This document shows, piece by piece, positions 16,922-25,510 of a DNA stretch of 63,569 bases. The notes beneath the pieces are model-generated. The model was not told the origin of the DNA. It did no database searches and saw only the letters and a list, made by a program, of their open reading frames with translations. The stretch comes from Bacteroidales bacterium (GTDB lineage Bacteria > Bacteroidota > Bacteroidia > Bacteroidales > UBA932). The first letter of the stretch is position 1, and each line of letters starts with the position of its first letter. Position numbers and translations under genes: made by a program. The stretch lies in assembly GCA_017398335.1 (NCBI GenBank), contig JAFQGK010000062.1, forward strand, positions 1-63,569. The letters run 5' to 3'.

Positions 16922-17419
16922 TCAGATACGCCAGACATTGCACGAAAGCCGGACATCCCGGGCATATAGCTGCGAGATGGGTAAAGAGTGGGCCCTGAGG
17001 CCCGAATTCAAGGCTAGTGAATGAATGTCCGCTTCAGAAGCAACATGATGAATTGCAATGATCTGCACATCTGACACGCGCTGATACCCCTCACCATGAC
17101 CGCCTCCTGTCAGAGTCAGGACCTGATAGTCATTAGAACAGCATGAAGGTGCCTTGAAGACTATACCATCTTCATCATCACAAGGCATTTCATGCTGGTC
17201 ATTGTGGTCATGTCCGCAGCTGCATGCCGGTGCAGCATGATCTGCAGCGCTGCAGCAGAGATCCGCATCGCAGATATGCTCCGGATGGATATCCTCACAA
17301 GCACTGCCCTCTATGAACGTTACGATGAAACTGCGTCCGCTTTCGCTGCAAGTATGTATACCGAACCCTATGACACTCATACAGTACCATAAAGTCAGCA
17401 GAGCTGCAACAACACGCAT
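16922..17419 (-). CDS. Cys/His-rich exported protein, HYC_CC_PP-like, first gene of metal operon
   Basis: 165 residues from the ATG at 17419. The longer frame to 17464 is unlikely because a TAACTTTG promoter box (17444-17451) lies inside it. An N-terminal hydrophobic segment (VVAALLTLWYCMSVIGFGI) should act as signal or anchor. The mature part has cysteines at about 24, 41, 50, 55, 56, 66, 68, 80, 93 and 94 with a HPEHICDADLCC motif, a CSCGHDHNDQHEMPC cluster and CCSNDYQVLTLTG. It resembles the HYC_CC_PP small proteins that accompany metal TonB receptors in Bacteroidota. Metal buffering or sensing in the envelope is inferred. Confidence 0.75.
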   Translation of the reverse strand: MRVVAALLTLWYCMSVIGFGIHTCSESGRSFIVTFIEGSACEDIHPEHICDADLCCSAADHAAPACSCGHDHNDQHEMPCDDEDGIVFKAPSCCSNDYQVLTLTGGGHGEGYQRVSDVQIIAIHHVASEADIHSLALNSGLRAHSLPISQLYARDVRLSCNVWRI

Positions 17420-17443
17420 ATGGACATTATTCTTCACAATCTG

Positions 17444-17451
17444 CAAAGTTA
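17444..17451 (-). promoter_or_regulatory. Promoter -7 box of the metal operon
   Basis: TAACTTTG followed by C on the minus strand, 24 bp upstream of the ATG at 17419. It decides the start choice for the Cys/His-rich protein. Confidence 0.65.
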
Positions 17452-17464
17452 GTATTTTTTTCAT

Positions 17465-17472
17465 TATATTTG
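17465..17472 (+). promoter_or_regulatory. Promoter -7 box for sppA
   Basis: TATATTTG followed by C on the plus strand, 42 bp before the sppA ATG at 17515; back-to-back with the metal-operon box, 13 bp apart. Confidence 0.62.
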
Positions 17473-17514
17473 CAATGATATCAATTGCAACAAACGGACT
17501 TAAATATAAAGGTT

Positions 17515-19290
17515 ATGAAGAATTTTGTAAAAATGACACTGGCGACCCTTACCGGTCTTCTTGTATTCTGCTTCGTCGGATTCTTCCTTTTCGCTGCTGT
17601 AATCGGGGCTGCGGCCGCACTGGGAAACAGCGAGCCGGTACTTCCGGCTGAGGGTATGCTGGAAATAGACATGGCGGCATTCAACATTGCCGAACAGGAT
17701 CAGGAAGCTGATCCTTTCGCTGCCATACAGTCAGGCGAACAGGTACCTGCAACCATAGGTATCCTTAAGGCTATCAATGCTTTGAACGTTGCAGCACAGG
17801 ACCCAGGTGTGAAATTCATCTACATGAAGCCTGATATGACTTCCGGCGGCACTGCCCACATAGAAGAATTCAGGACAGCCTTGCAGAATTTCCGTAACAG
17901 CGGCAAAGCTATTGTTTCATTCATCGAGAATCCGTCGAACGGAGGATACTACCTCGCATCCGTATCTGACAAGATATATATGTCTGACAATGACGGATGC
18001 ATGAATATGATTACAGGAGTATCGTCACAGATGATTTTCCTAAAGGACCTTCTTGACAGGCTCGGAATAAATGTACAGCTTATCCGTCACGGAAAATATA
18101 AATCAGCAGGCGAGATGTTTGTACGCAGTTCATCCAGCAAGGAGAATCTAGAGCAGAATCAGGTTCTTATCGACTCAATCTGGGAAAGCTGGGTTTCAAA
18201 AATAGCGGAAGGAAGAGGCGTCAGCGCTGATGACATCAACCGCATGATCAACGGACTGGAACTGAATTTTCCACAGGATTTCCTTGAAAAAGGTCTTGTA
18301 GATGAGCTTGTGACAAGAGAAGAAATGGAAGAAAGACTTACATCCCTGTATGTTGCAGACAAGTTCAAGGATGTGAAATCTATCCCGTTCGCATCATATG
18401 CAAAGGCTAAATTTGCTGTTGACTTCAAGAAGAAACAGAAGGTTGCAATAATCTATGCAGACGGCGACATCGTGGACGGCAAGGCCAAGAAGCAGGTAGC
18501 AGGAGACAGATTTGCCTCCCTTATTGCCAAAGTACGCCAGGATTCGACAATAAAGGCCGTTGTCCTCAGGGTGAATTCACCGGGAGGAAGCGTGCTGGCA
18601 TCATCCAAGATCAAGAATGAGCTGGATCTCCTGCGTGAATCCGTTCCTGTGATTGCATCATACGGAAACTATGCTGCATCCGGAGGATACTGGATCTCAG
18701 CCAACACAGACAAGATATTCTCGAACGCAACAACCCTTACCGGATCCATCGGAGTTTTCAGCATGATTCCGGATTTCAGCGGTACATTGAAGAACAAAGT
18801 GCATGTCAACGTCACGACAGTCAATTCAAACGAGCATAGTGACATGTACACACTCTTCAGACCTCTTGACGCAGCAGAGACTGCATATATGCAGGCATCT
18901 GTAGAGAACATCTACGACAGGTTCACCTCAATTGTTGCTACAGGACGAGACATGACTGTCGAGGAAGTGGATGCAATTGCGCAGGGACGTGTCTGGGCCG
19001 GATCTGAAGCTGTGAACATCGGTCTTGTCGATCAGATTGGAACTCTTGAGGATGCTTTGAACTATGCTGCCATATCAATTGACGGAGTAAGCGGATATGG
19101 CGATGTACAGATCGTAGAATATCCTAAGCCTCAGACAAGCATGGAGATGATTCTTGAAGCCCTCGGAGCTGAGAAATCGATTTTCGCAGGAACAGCATTC
19201 GAGAATGTAGAGAAAGCTTTTGCCGGATGGGATGCATCACAGTCCGGAAAGGCTTATGCAAGATTGCCATACGAAATCAGTATAAGATAA
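17515..19290 (+). CDS. sppA: Signal peptide peptidase SppA, long (67 kDa) type
   Basis: Inner-membrane serine protease that degrades cleaved signal peptides. 591 residues from ATG 17515; an upstream in-frame start at 17485 would lie almost on the promoter. One membrane anchor at about residues 7-40. Two tandem S49 domains follow: the first supplies the general-base lysine in RHGKYKSAGE, the second the nucleophile serine in YAASGGYWIS. That split Lys/Ser dyad is typical of the E. coli-type enzyme. cutC starts 1 bp after the stop, so both are on one transcript. Confidence 0.93.
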   Translation: MKNFVKMTLATLTGLLVFCFVGFFLFAAVIGAAAALGNSEPVLPAEGMLEIDMAAFNIAEQDQEADPFAAIQSGEQVPATIGILKAINALNVAAQDPGVKFIYMKPDMTSGGTAHIEEFRTALQNFRNSGKAIVSFIENPSNGGYYLASVSDKIYMSDNDGCMNMITGVSSQMIFLKDLLDRLGINVQLIRHGKYKSAGEMFVRSSSSKENLEQNQVLIDSIWESWVSKIAEGRGVSADDINRMINGLELNFPQDFLEKGLVDELVTREEMEERLTSLYVADKFKDVKSIPFASYAKAKFAVDFKKKQKVAIIYADGDIVDGKAKKQVAGDRFASLIAKVRQDSTIKAVVLRVNSPGGSVLASSKIKNELDLLRESVPVIASYGNYAASGGYWISANTDKIFSNATTLTGSIGVFSMIPDFSGTLKNKVHVNVTTVNSNEHSDMYTLFRPLDAAETAYMQASVENIYDRFTSIVATGRDMTVEEVDAIAQGRVWAGSEAVNIGLVDQIGTLEDALNYAAISIDGVSGYGDVQIVEYPKPQTSMEMILEALGAEKSIFAGTAFENVEKAFAGWDASQSGKAYARLPYEISIR

Positions 19291-19291
19291 T

Positions 19292-20026
19292 ATGTACAGG
19301 TTTGAAATTTGCGCCAATTCTGTGGCCAGCTGCATAGCTGCCCAGGAAGGCGGAGCAGACAGGGTGGAGCTTTGTGCCGGTATACCGGAAGGAGGCACCA
19401 CCCCTTCTTTTGGAATGATCTGGAACGCGCGTGAAAGCATAGACATCGCTCTTAATGTTATCATCAGGCCTCGCGGTGGAGATTTCCTATATAATGAATC
19501 CGAACTCGCAGAAATGCTGTTCGATATTTCAGCGGCAAAGGAGCTCGGAGTGGACGGACTCGTATTCGGATGCCTGAACCCGGACGGAAGTGTGGACATG
19601 GAGAATATGGCGCTTCTGATGGAGGCCGCCGGTGATACTCCTGTCACATTCCATAGAGCTTTTGACCATACATCTGACCCGTTTAAGGCACTTGAGGACA
19701 TCATATCGCTTGGATGCAGGAGGATATTGACTTCCGGATGCAGGCCGACCGCGATGGAAGGTGCGGAAATGCTGGCGCAGTTGGTCGAAAAGGCAGGAGA
19801 CCGCATAATAATAATGCCGGGATGCGGAGTCAACGAAAGCAACATTGCAGAAATAGCAAGACTCTCCGGCGCGAGAGAATTCCATTTCTCAGCCAGAGAG
19901 TCTGTAGAAAGCAGTATGGTATTCCGCAATCCAAAGGTTGCAATGGGAAGCGAAGAAGACCCATACGGAACCGTTCAGACGACAGCCCGCAGGGTTGCCG
20001 CCACTATAGAGCCTTTGAAGTCTTGA
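19292..20026 (+). CDS. cutC: CutC family protein (copper homeostasis protein)
   Basis: A 244-residue TIM-barrel protein. The start MYRFEICANSVASC and the segment GADRVELCAGIPEGGTTPS are the family signature, and FHRAFD and LTSGC are also present. CutC was named for a copper phenotype in E. coli; its biochemical role is not settled. Here it lies 2 kb from a TonB/HMA operon that is probably copper-related, which is suggestive, but it is co-transcribed with sppA and not with that operon. The 3' end overlaps the convergent transglutaminase gene by 23 bp. Confidence 0.92.
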   Translation: MYRFEICANSVASCIAAQEGGADRVELCAGIPEGGTTPSFGMIWNARESIDIALNVIIRPRGGDFLYNESELAEMLFDISAAKELGVDGLVFGCLNPDGSVDMENMALLMEAAGDTPVTFHRAFDHTSDPFKALEDIISLGCRRILTSGCRPTAMEGAEMLAQLVEKAGDRIIIMPGCGVNESNIAEIARLSGAREFHFSARESVESSMVFRNPKVAMGSEEDPYGTVQTTARRVAATIEPLKS

Positions 20027-22637
20027 CCAGGCTGTCTCCCAGACCGATATTATATCCTTGAGAGAAGAATACGACTCTGTTGAATGTATCTGCGAGCACT
20101 ATGAGCGGCAGACGGCCGCCTTTGTCAAGCTTCATTTCAGAAGCGATCATCTTCCTCATCCTACCATCGGCATCAACACCGAAGTGTACCGTTGATGGAA
20201 GTTTGAAGTCCTGAGCACGGAATTTTCTATAGTCATCTTCTGTAGCGAATACCACAAGAATAGGTCTCCCCCACGCCTCAAGTTCCGCAGCAGCAGCTGA
20301 AATATCCATGAAGGCATGATTTGTCGGTTCTGTTCCGTAGTCCACCAACGCGACGGCGAAATATCCACGACCTGTGGTTTCGAGTACGGATTTCTCGACA
20401 CGGCTCTCTGCATCAGCGGTATTGACGGCATTATATTTCATCTCAGAGTCGAAGCTTCCGATAACACGGATCTGGTCCTTTACGTCGCGCATCACAAGGT
20501 CCACCACCGTAGTCTTTCCTTCCTCGACAGTAAAGAACTCCACATCTGCAAAGACATTTCCTCCGGACATCCTGGACCCGCTGACCAGCATATAGTAACC
20601 ACAGTCCATTTCTTCAGGCGATTTGAAAAGGCTTGACCATGTGGCGGACTTTCCATAATTAAGGAGATTGAATGAATCACCGTCAAATTTAGAAAGAGTG
20701 AAATGCACTGAATATTTAGGATCGTCAAGCATCGGTATTTCCTCATACTTCAGTCTCAGGTAGCCCTTAGGAGAGACTTCCTGCCTTGCTGCCTCAAAGT
20801 CGACATCATACACAAGACCTGCATTCTCATATTTCACAACTCCTGTAACGGTGTCTTTCCACGCCTGGACACCGAGACTCCTGCAGACAGCAACAAAGAA
20901 TATCTCCCTTGATTCCTTGTCGGCAAGCCTGGTCTCCCACACACGCTGAGGTTCAAGCTGAACATATCTGAGACTAATACTGTCAACCTGAGTAAGATTA
21001 TTCCTGCACCAATTGACGAACGAAGACGGATTGCGTCGGACAGAATCAGCAAGAGACTCCGGCAGATTCTTTTGAAAATACGCTCTATATGATGTCAGGA
21101 GTTCTGTCGACACACGCGGGCACAGCACCTTGGCGACATCCGCATCCTCCTGAGTATTGTAAAGATGATCCTCAAGAATATATGCCGGCGTATCACGCAG
21201 GTCCTTTTCAGCAATGCTGCATAACAATGCAAGCGCTCTTTCTCCTTTTCCTGCAGCCACGGCCCTGTCAAGGAATGCCGTAATATCCGAACGATTTCCT
21301 CTTGAACCGACAAGAACCTTCACTGTCCGGCTCACATCAAGTCCTTTTGCCACCGCATATTCCTCGGCTTCCTTCATCGTAAAGAAGGTTGCCACATAAG
21401 CATTTCTCAAGGAATCCTCATACTCCATCCTGCAGGTATTCTCCTTTCTCTGTTCATCAGTAACATCCGGAAGCTGTGCATTCTCTACTGGAGGGACAAC
21501 TTCCATTTCCATATGGCTGATCTCATCTCCTTCTGAATGTTCAAGCTTTAGACACACATCCTGATCTTTTCCGAATGTCACCTTTGCAAAGCCGAAACGG
21601 CCATTATCGGACGCATATACCATCATGTCACCCAAACCCGCAGTCAGGCTGCTGATTCCCTCTTCATCCGTGTGGCGGTATGCTACACTATTGAATTCAG
21701 AATAGTTATATATCTGAAAATACACCTTCGCTCCCTGTACCGGGGCACCTGATGCATCCACGACCTTCACCCTCAGATTCGCAGATTCAGGCGCATAATT
21801 CTCAATAACATTGATTTCTGTATAATTCGGTGTACGACGCACAATCTCCTCAGGGCCGTCATAATGGCCGAAGACATTTGTATGCATAAGAAGTCCCCGG
21901 CTTGCCGGAGCATTGAACCAACCGAGATTCAGCACCGGTTCCGGTTCACAGGCACCAAGAAAGCACCATTCTCCGTCAACCCAGGCCTCGACCCAGGCAT
22001 GGTTGCTGTCTGTATGCGCCCATCTAGGCGTATATACCTGGCGTGCAGGAATACCTACCGACCTTAGTGCTGAAACGAGAAGTGTCGATTCCTCGCCACA
22101 TCGTCCGTATGCAGTCTTTATTGTAGCCAATGGCGAACTGGTTCTACGGTCTGAAGGCATATACACAGCCTTTTCATGACACCAGTGATTGATTTCAAGA
22201 ACAGCTTCACGCATTGACATATTCTTAACACGAGGAGAGAGTTCCTCAATGAAAACATATCTCGAAGAGTCTATGTTTTCATTATTCACCCTGACCGGCA
22301 GGACGAAATGCCTCATCTCACGCTCAGGGATGCTTTTCCCCCAAGGCATTTCCTTCAAGGCCCTCCTTGTCATACGATATTGGTCAAGATAGAAAGACTG
22401 TTCTCTGTTGACAATATCCCCCAACGGCATGTATGCATACATGAATTCAAGTGCCTCTTTCTCGAGTTTAGAGATATTCATTGCTTCCAGTTCAACTCCT
22501 GAGGCTTCAAGAATGGCGGCACGTGATGCAAAGTCATCACTTACCTTCCCCCTCAAGGAGTCATCTGTGATAAAATGAGACGTGCAGGAATTCAGCAAGA
22601 GAACACATCCTGCAATAAGTCCGAACTTCCTTATCAT
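20004..22637 (-). CDS. Large lipoprotein with transglutaminase-like domain
   Basis: 877 residues. The signal peptide ends at LLLNSC (Cys18). A transglutaminase-like cysteine protease core lies at about residues 150-260: the Cys in YGRCGEESTLLVSALRSVG, the His in SNHAWVEAW and the Asp/Trp in WVDGEWCFLGACEPEP. Beta-sandwich domains follow in the middle, and the last 120 residues (RPILVVFATEDDYRKF and later) look like a thioredoxin-like fold without a CxxC. Presumably outer-membrane anchored. The domain can act as peptidase, peptide N-glycanase-like enzyme or inert scaffold; which one applies here cannot be said. It begins 9 bp after tilS. Confidence 0.85.
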   Translation of the reverse strand: MIRKFGLIAGCVLLLNSCTSHFITDDSLRGKVSDDFASRAAILEASGVELEAMNISKLEKEALEFMYAYMPLGDIVNREQSFYLDQYRMTRRALKEMPWGKSIPEREMRHFVLPVRVNNENIDSSRYVFIEELSPRVKNMSMREAVLEINHWCHEKAVYMPSDRRTSSPLATIKTAYGRCGEESTLLVSALRSVGIPARQVYTPRWAHTDSNHAWVEAWVDGEWCFLGACEPEPVLNLGWFNAPASRGLLMHTNVFGHYDGPEEIVRRTPNYTEINVIENYAPESANLRVKVVDASGAPVQGAKVYFQIYNYSEFNSVAYRHTDEEGISSLTAGLGDMMVYASDNGRFGFAKVTFGKDQDVCLKLEHSEGDEISHMEMEVVPPVENAQLPDVTDEQRKENTCRMEYEDSLRNAYVATFFTMKEAEEYAVAKGLDVSRTVKVLVGSRGNRSDITAFLDRAVAAGKGERALALLCSIAEKDLRDTPAYILEDHLYNTQEDADVAKVLCPRVSTELLTSYRAYFQKNLPESLADSVRRNPSSFVNWCRNNLTQVDSISLRYVQLEPQRVWETRLADKESREIFFVAVCRSLGVQAWKDTVTGVVKYENAGLVYDVDFEAARQEVSPKGYLRLKYEEIPMLDDPKYSVHFTLSKFDGDSFNLLNYGKSATWSSLFKSPEEMDCGYYMLVSGSRMSGGNVFADVEFFTVEEGKTTVVDLVMRDVKDQIRVIGSFDSEMKYNAVNTADAESRVEKSVLETTGRGYFAVALVDYGTEPTNHAFMDISAAAAELEAWGRPILVVFATEDDYRKFRAQDFKLPSTVHFGVDADGRMRKMIASEMKLDKGGRLPLIVLADTFNRVVFFSQGYNIGLGDSLVKTSKAL

Positions 22638-22646
22638 AGCTAATTA

Positions 22647-24314
22647 TTATAATACAGTTATCCTTATTACTGAAGCTGTCGATTCATCGACCTTATAAGC
22701 GTCATCGGAGCGCACGCCCATTACCGCTGCAACGTGCTGTTTTTCAGCCATTTCCCCTCTACAATCCACTATCATCAATGCTGACTCCTTTTCCAAAGCG
22801 TCATATTTCAGGTCAGCAAAGAGGTCGCTGATCTTTTTCCTTCCGCGCATTCCGAAAGGTATCATCCAGTCTCCTTTCCTCCACTTTCTGCAGACAAAAG
22901 GAAACTTCAGTTTGCCGGCATCGAAGATAAGTGTTCCTGCAGGCTGTTGCAACGGCATTTCTGCAGACCATGGCAGGACCTCGACAACAAACCTTCGTCC
23001 GTTGCAATGATAGGTTCCCGCTCCGCGCACCGGCATGAAGGGATCCCCGATCAGGTCGGGGATGACGGTGACGTCATGGCCGGGGTGGGTCGCAACGTCA
23101 TGACCGGGATGGCTTGCGACGTCATGGCCGGCTTGACCGGCCATCTTCCGAACAACCACAAGACTTTGACGTTCCGTACGTAAAACATACCCGGCAGACT
23201 CGAAGCGCTTGCCCGAAACGGTTCTGTCTGACTTCAGCAGATTCTCCAGAGACTCGAGGACAGAAGTGTTGAAACCGTACGGTTCAAGAATATAATATAA
23301 AAGATAGCGCCACTGAGGAATTTCCAACAGCCGTGATGTTGAAATACTGATATCTTCACCCGTCCCATGATGACCGTCTGTAGTGCCATCATGATTTATT
23401 ACTTTCGGGAGTTGGGCAAGACACCACTCATCTACGATGGAAGAGGCGTCTGAAAGGTAGGTCATTTCGCGGTTGAGCGTACGTACATATGAAGGGTTCA
23501 TACGTTCGAAGAGCGGGAAGATTTCGTGACGGATGCTGTTGCGACGATATTCCACAGAAGAGTTTGTGCTGTCTTCACGATATGGTACTTTCCAGGCGAA
23601 TACGTGGCCTTCGATCTGCTTGCGGGTAAAGGTCAGGAGGGGGCGCAGAAGGGAGACAGATCCCCGATCAGGTCGGGGATGACAAAAGTCGTCATGGTCA
23701 GGATGACAAAAGTCGTCATGGTCGGGATGACAAAAGTCGTCAAGGTCAGGATGACAAAAGTTGTCAAGCCCGGCCTGACCAGGCTTCTGCTGCAATGGTA
23801 GCGGAGATACCGTCTTCATGCCTGTGAGGCCTTTGAGACCTGCTCCACGTACCATATTCAGAATCAACGTCTCTGCATTGTCATCAGCATGGTGTGCAAC
23901 GACTACTGCCTCATAACCATGTTCTTCGCACAATTCTCCGAACCACCTGTACCTCAATTCCCTGGCTGCCATCTCTATGCTCACGCCATTCTCTGCCGCA
24001 TAGCCGGCTGTATCGAAACCGACGCGATGCATACGCACACCATTCTCCTCAGCCCACTTGGTCACAAGCGCCTCGTCTCCGTCACTTTCCTCACCACGAA
24101 GATGAAAATTGCAATGCGCAATGGCGAAGCTATCCGGGCCGAAGCAGCGGAGCCATAGGTCGGCCAGGCACATCGAGTCGATGCCGCCGCTTACCGCCAG
24201 AAGGTAGAGATTTCTCGACTCACTTCGCTCGCTCGAAATGACAGGTGAGGCTGACCGTAAATCTGCGATCAGCCCCCTCAATTCTTCTACCTTATGCCTG
24301 AAGCGTTCAAGCAT
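22647..24314 (-). CDS. tilS: tRNA(Ile)-lysidine synthetase carrying in-frame repeat insertions
   Basis: Modifies C34 of the CAU-anticodon isoleucine tRNA to lysidine, using ATP and lysine; essential in most bacteria. The PP-loop SGGIDS is at residues 42-47, HHADDNAETL at about 141-150, and the RPLL, REDSTN and RRNSIRHEIFP segments are all intact, as is the C-terminal domain (RKWRKGDWMIPFGMRGRKKISDLF). At 555 residues it is about 100 longer than usual. The excess falls in three places: residues about 22-35 (ISSERSESRN), 177-218 (DDFCHPDH repeats) and 391-429 (HPGHDVA repeats ending VIPDLIGDP). Each matches a repeat element in the DNA. All three sit between conserved motifs, so the enzyme is probably active. 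The start ATG shares its A with the stop of the DUF3078 gene. Confidence 0.93.
   Translation of the reverse strand: MLERFRHKVEELRGLIADLRSASPVISSERSESRNLYLLAVSGGIDSMCLADLWLRCFGPDSFAIAHCNFHLRGEESDGDEALVTKWAEENGVRMHRVGFDTAGYAAENGVSIEMAARELRYRWFGELCEEHGYEAVVVAHHADDNAETLILNMVRGAGLKGLTGMKTVSPLPLQQKPGQAGLDNFCHPDLDDFCHPDHDDFCHPDHDDFCHPRPDRGSVSLLRPLLTFTRKQIEGHVFAWKVPYREDSTNSSVEYRRNSIRHEIFPLFERMNPSYVRTLNREMTYLSDASSIVDEWCLAQLPKVINHDGTTDGHHGTGEDISISTSRLLEIPQWRYLLYYILEPYGFNTSVLESLENLLKSDRTVSGKRFESAGYVLRTERQSLVVVRKMAGQAGHDVASHPGHDVATHPGHDVTVIPDLIGDPFMPVRGAGTYHCNGRRFVVEVLPWSAEMPLQQPAGTLIFDAGKLKFPFVCRKWRKGDWMIPFGMRGRKKISDLFADLKYDALEKESALMIVDCRGEMAEKQHVAAVMGVRSDDAYKVDESTASVIRITVL
23041..23144. repeat. Composite palindromic repeat, copy 2, inside tilS
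   Basis: The left palindrome is ATCCCCGA-TCAGG-TCGGGGAT (23043-23063). Then comes an array with CGTCAT at 23072, 23096 and 23120, a period of 24 bp. The right palindrome is ATGGCCGG-CTTGA-CCGGCCAT (23124-23144). In the tilS frame it reads MAGQAGHDV ... HPGHDVA ... VIPDLIGDP. Same architecture and orientation as the copy at 23660-23786, but the terminal palindrome is read in a different frame. Confidence 0.88.
23660..23786. repeat. Composite palindromic repeat, copy 1, inside tilS
   Basis: The left palindrome is ATCCCCGA-TCAGG-TCGGGGAT (23660-23680). Four 24-bp units follow with GATGAC at 23678, 23702, 23726 and 23750, giving the peptide repeat DDFCHPDH. The right palindrome is AAGCCCGG-CCTGA-CCAGGCTT (23766-23786), with one mismatch. 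It lies in a loop between the GLTGM and LLRPLL motifs of TilS. Confidence 0.9.
24209..24243. repeat. Short dispersed repeat-like segment at the tilS 5' end
   Basis: The plus-strand segment contains TTTCTCGACTCACTTCGCTC followed by GCTCGAAATGACA. In tilS it reads VISSERSESRNL, just before the PP-loop. From memory, this kind of TTCGCTCGAAATGACA sequence is a frequent dispersed intergenic repeat in Bacteroidota and other genomes. There is only one copy in this window, so the call is inference. Confidence 0.5.
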
Positions 24315-25489
24315 TACTTCTTGCTGGCGATTGTGTAGGTGAATCCGAATGCGAGCGACTCCTTGAACTGAACCCTCTGTCTTCCATTCGGATACATATC
24401 TATATCCTTGTCGTTCTTGATCATGATCTTGTCATCATAGATCAGATTGGTAGTAAGAGTGAACGAGAAATATTTGGCGAGTTTCCAATCAAGACGGTTA
24501 TCCCAGTTCACACGCATGTTCTGAGGCTTGTCCAGATAGTTGGAGAATAGCACGACCTGAGTGCTGTATGAGAAATTATCATTGATATTGACCTTGGCAT
24601 CAACCTTCAGCTGGGCACCGAACTCGAAGCGGGCACCTCTGTATGCCTCACCGTTGTCCATTGCTGCCTTATATCTTTCGTACGCTGCAAGGTCATTTCC
24701 TGTCAATGCGGACGGATCCACATCGGCATATCCAGCCTTCATTGTCTCATACTCCTTCTTCAGTTCCATCGAATAGCTCTTCCTGAGTTCAGCATCCTTC
24801 ACGATTACGAAACCTCCGGTAAGAGGTGCAAAATTGACTGAAAGCCACTTGGTCGGCTTGTAATCGATACCGAGCGCGAGATTTGTATATGCAGGAGCGA
24901 GGAAATTCGACTTAGGGACACGCGCATTCCTCCAAAGATCCACCTGATCCTTACGTTCAAGGTCGTCAAGATCACGGATATTACCACTTTCATCCTTGAA
25001 TCTGTCCTCATCCGGTACCGCAGGAGTCTTATATGTGTAACCTGTGGTGAACTGAGACTTGAAGTCGTAGTTTGCAGACAGATAAAGCACATCCTTGCTC
25101 ACATTGTATCCCCACTTGCTCTCAAGATAGATACGGTCAGTACTCTTCTGAAGAATAGGCTTCGAAGATGCGTAGAGGAAACCATAGTCGAGCTGGAGAC
25201 GGTTGTTCCAGAACATCTCGTTCTTCTTCCAGTTGGCATTCGCATCAATGAAACCCTGGAGGCTGATGGTATTGTCACCACCGGCTGCCCAATTGGTAAG
25301 CGATGTCTGTCCCACATTGACCTGAGTCTTGAGAGACTTTGCCCAATATTTAGGCTTTTCCACTTTCTGCTGCTCTGCCGGAGCATCCATCATTGCCTTT
25401 GCAGCATCTGCTGCCGCCTGCTGTACATCCTGAGCATAAACTGAATAGGACACAACCAGCATTGCAAGTATTGTCAATATTTTTCTCAT
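24314..25489 (-). CDS. DUF3078 outer-membrane-type protein
   Basis: 391 residues. A signal peptide (ending SVYAQ), an Ala/Gln-rich linker, then a DUF3078 domain with the signature GQTSLTNWAAGGDNTISLQG and alternating beta-strands to a barrel-like C-terminus (FKESLAFGFTYTIASKK). The function of the family is unknown; an outer-membrane beta-barrel is likely. It lies 21 bp downstream of proS and shares a base with the tilS start, so it belongs to the proS-DUF3078-tilS-transglutaminase run. Confidence 0.87.
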   Translation of the reverse strand: MRKILTILAMLVVSYSVYAQDVQQAAADAAKAMMDAPAEQQKVEKPKYWAKSLKTQVNVGQTSLTNWAAGGDNTISLQGFIDANANWKKNEMFWNNRLQLDYGFLYASSKPILQKSTDRIYLESKWGYNVSKDVLYLSANYDFKSQFTTGYTYKTPAVPDEDRFKDESGNIRDLDDLERKDQVDLWRNARVPKSNFLAPAYTNLALGIDYKPTKWLSVNFAPLTGGFVIVKDAELRKSYSMELKKEYETMKAGYADVDPSALTGNDLAAYERYKAAMDNGEAYRGARFEFGAQLKVDAKVNINDNFSYSTQVVLFSNYLDKPQNMRVNWDNRLDWKLAKYFSFTLTTNLIYDDKIMIKNDKDIDMYPNGRQRVQFKESLAFGFTYTIASKK

Positions 25490-25510
25490 AGCTTTTATTT
25501 CTAAGTTCGA

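Noticed and set aside
17420-17464. Upstream extension of the Cys/His-rich protein
   Set aside because: It would place the start codon upstream of and across the best -7 promoter box; the ATG at 17419 gives a proper signal-like N-terminus.
19237-19929. 230-codon minus-strand frame opposite cutC
   Set aside because: Low-complexity Ser/Ile translation mirroring a well-supported TIM-barrel gene.
23660-23786. Regular 24-bp repeats as a CRISPR array
   Set aside because: The units are nearly identical along their full length with no unique spacers, lie in frame in tilS and are bounded by palindromes. The same holds for 42656-42750. No cas genes are present.
22647-24314. tilS as a pseudogene broken by repeats
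   Set aside because: The frame is open throughout and the PP-loop and all other TilS motifs remain; the insertions lie between motifs.
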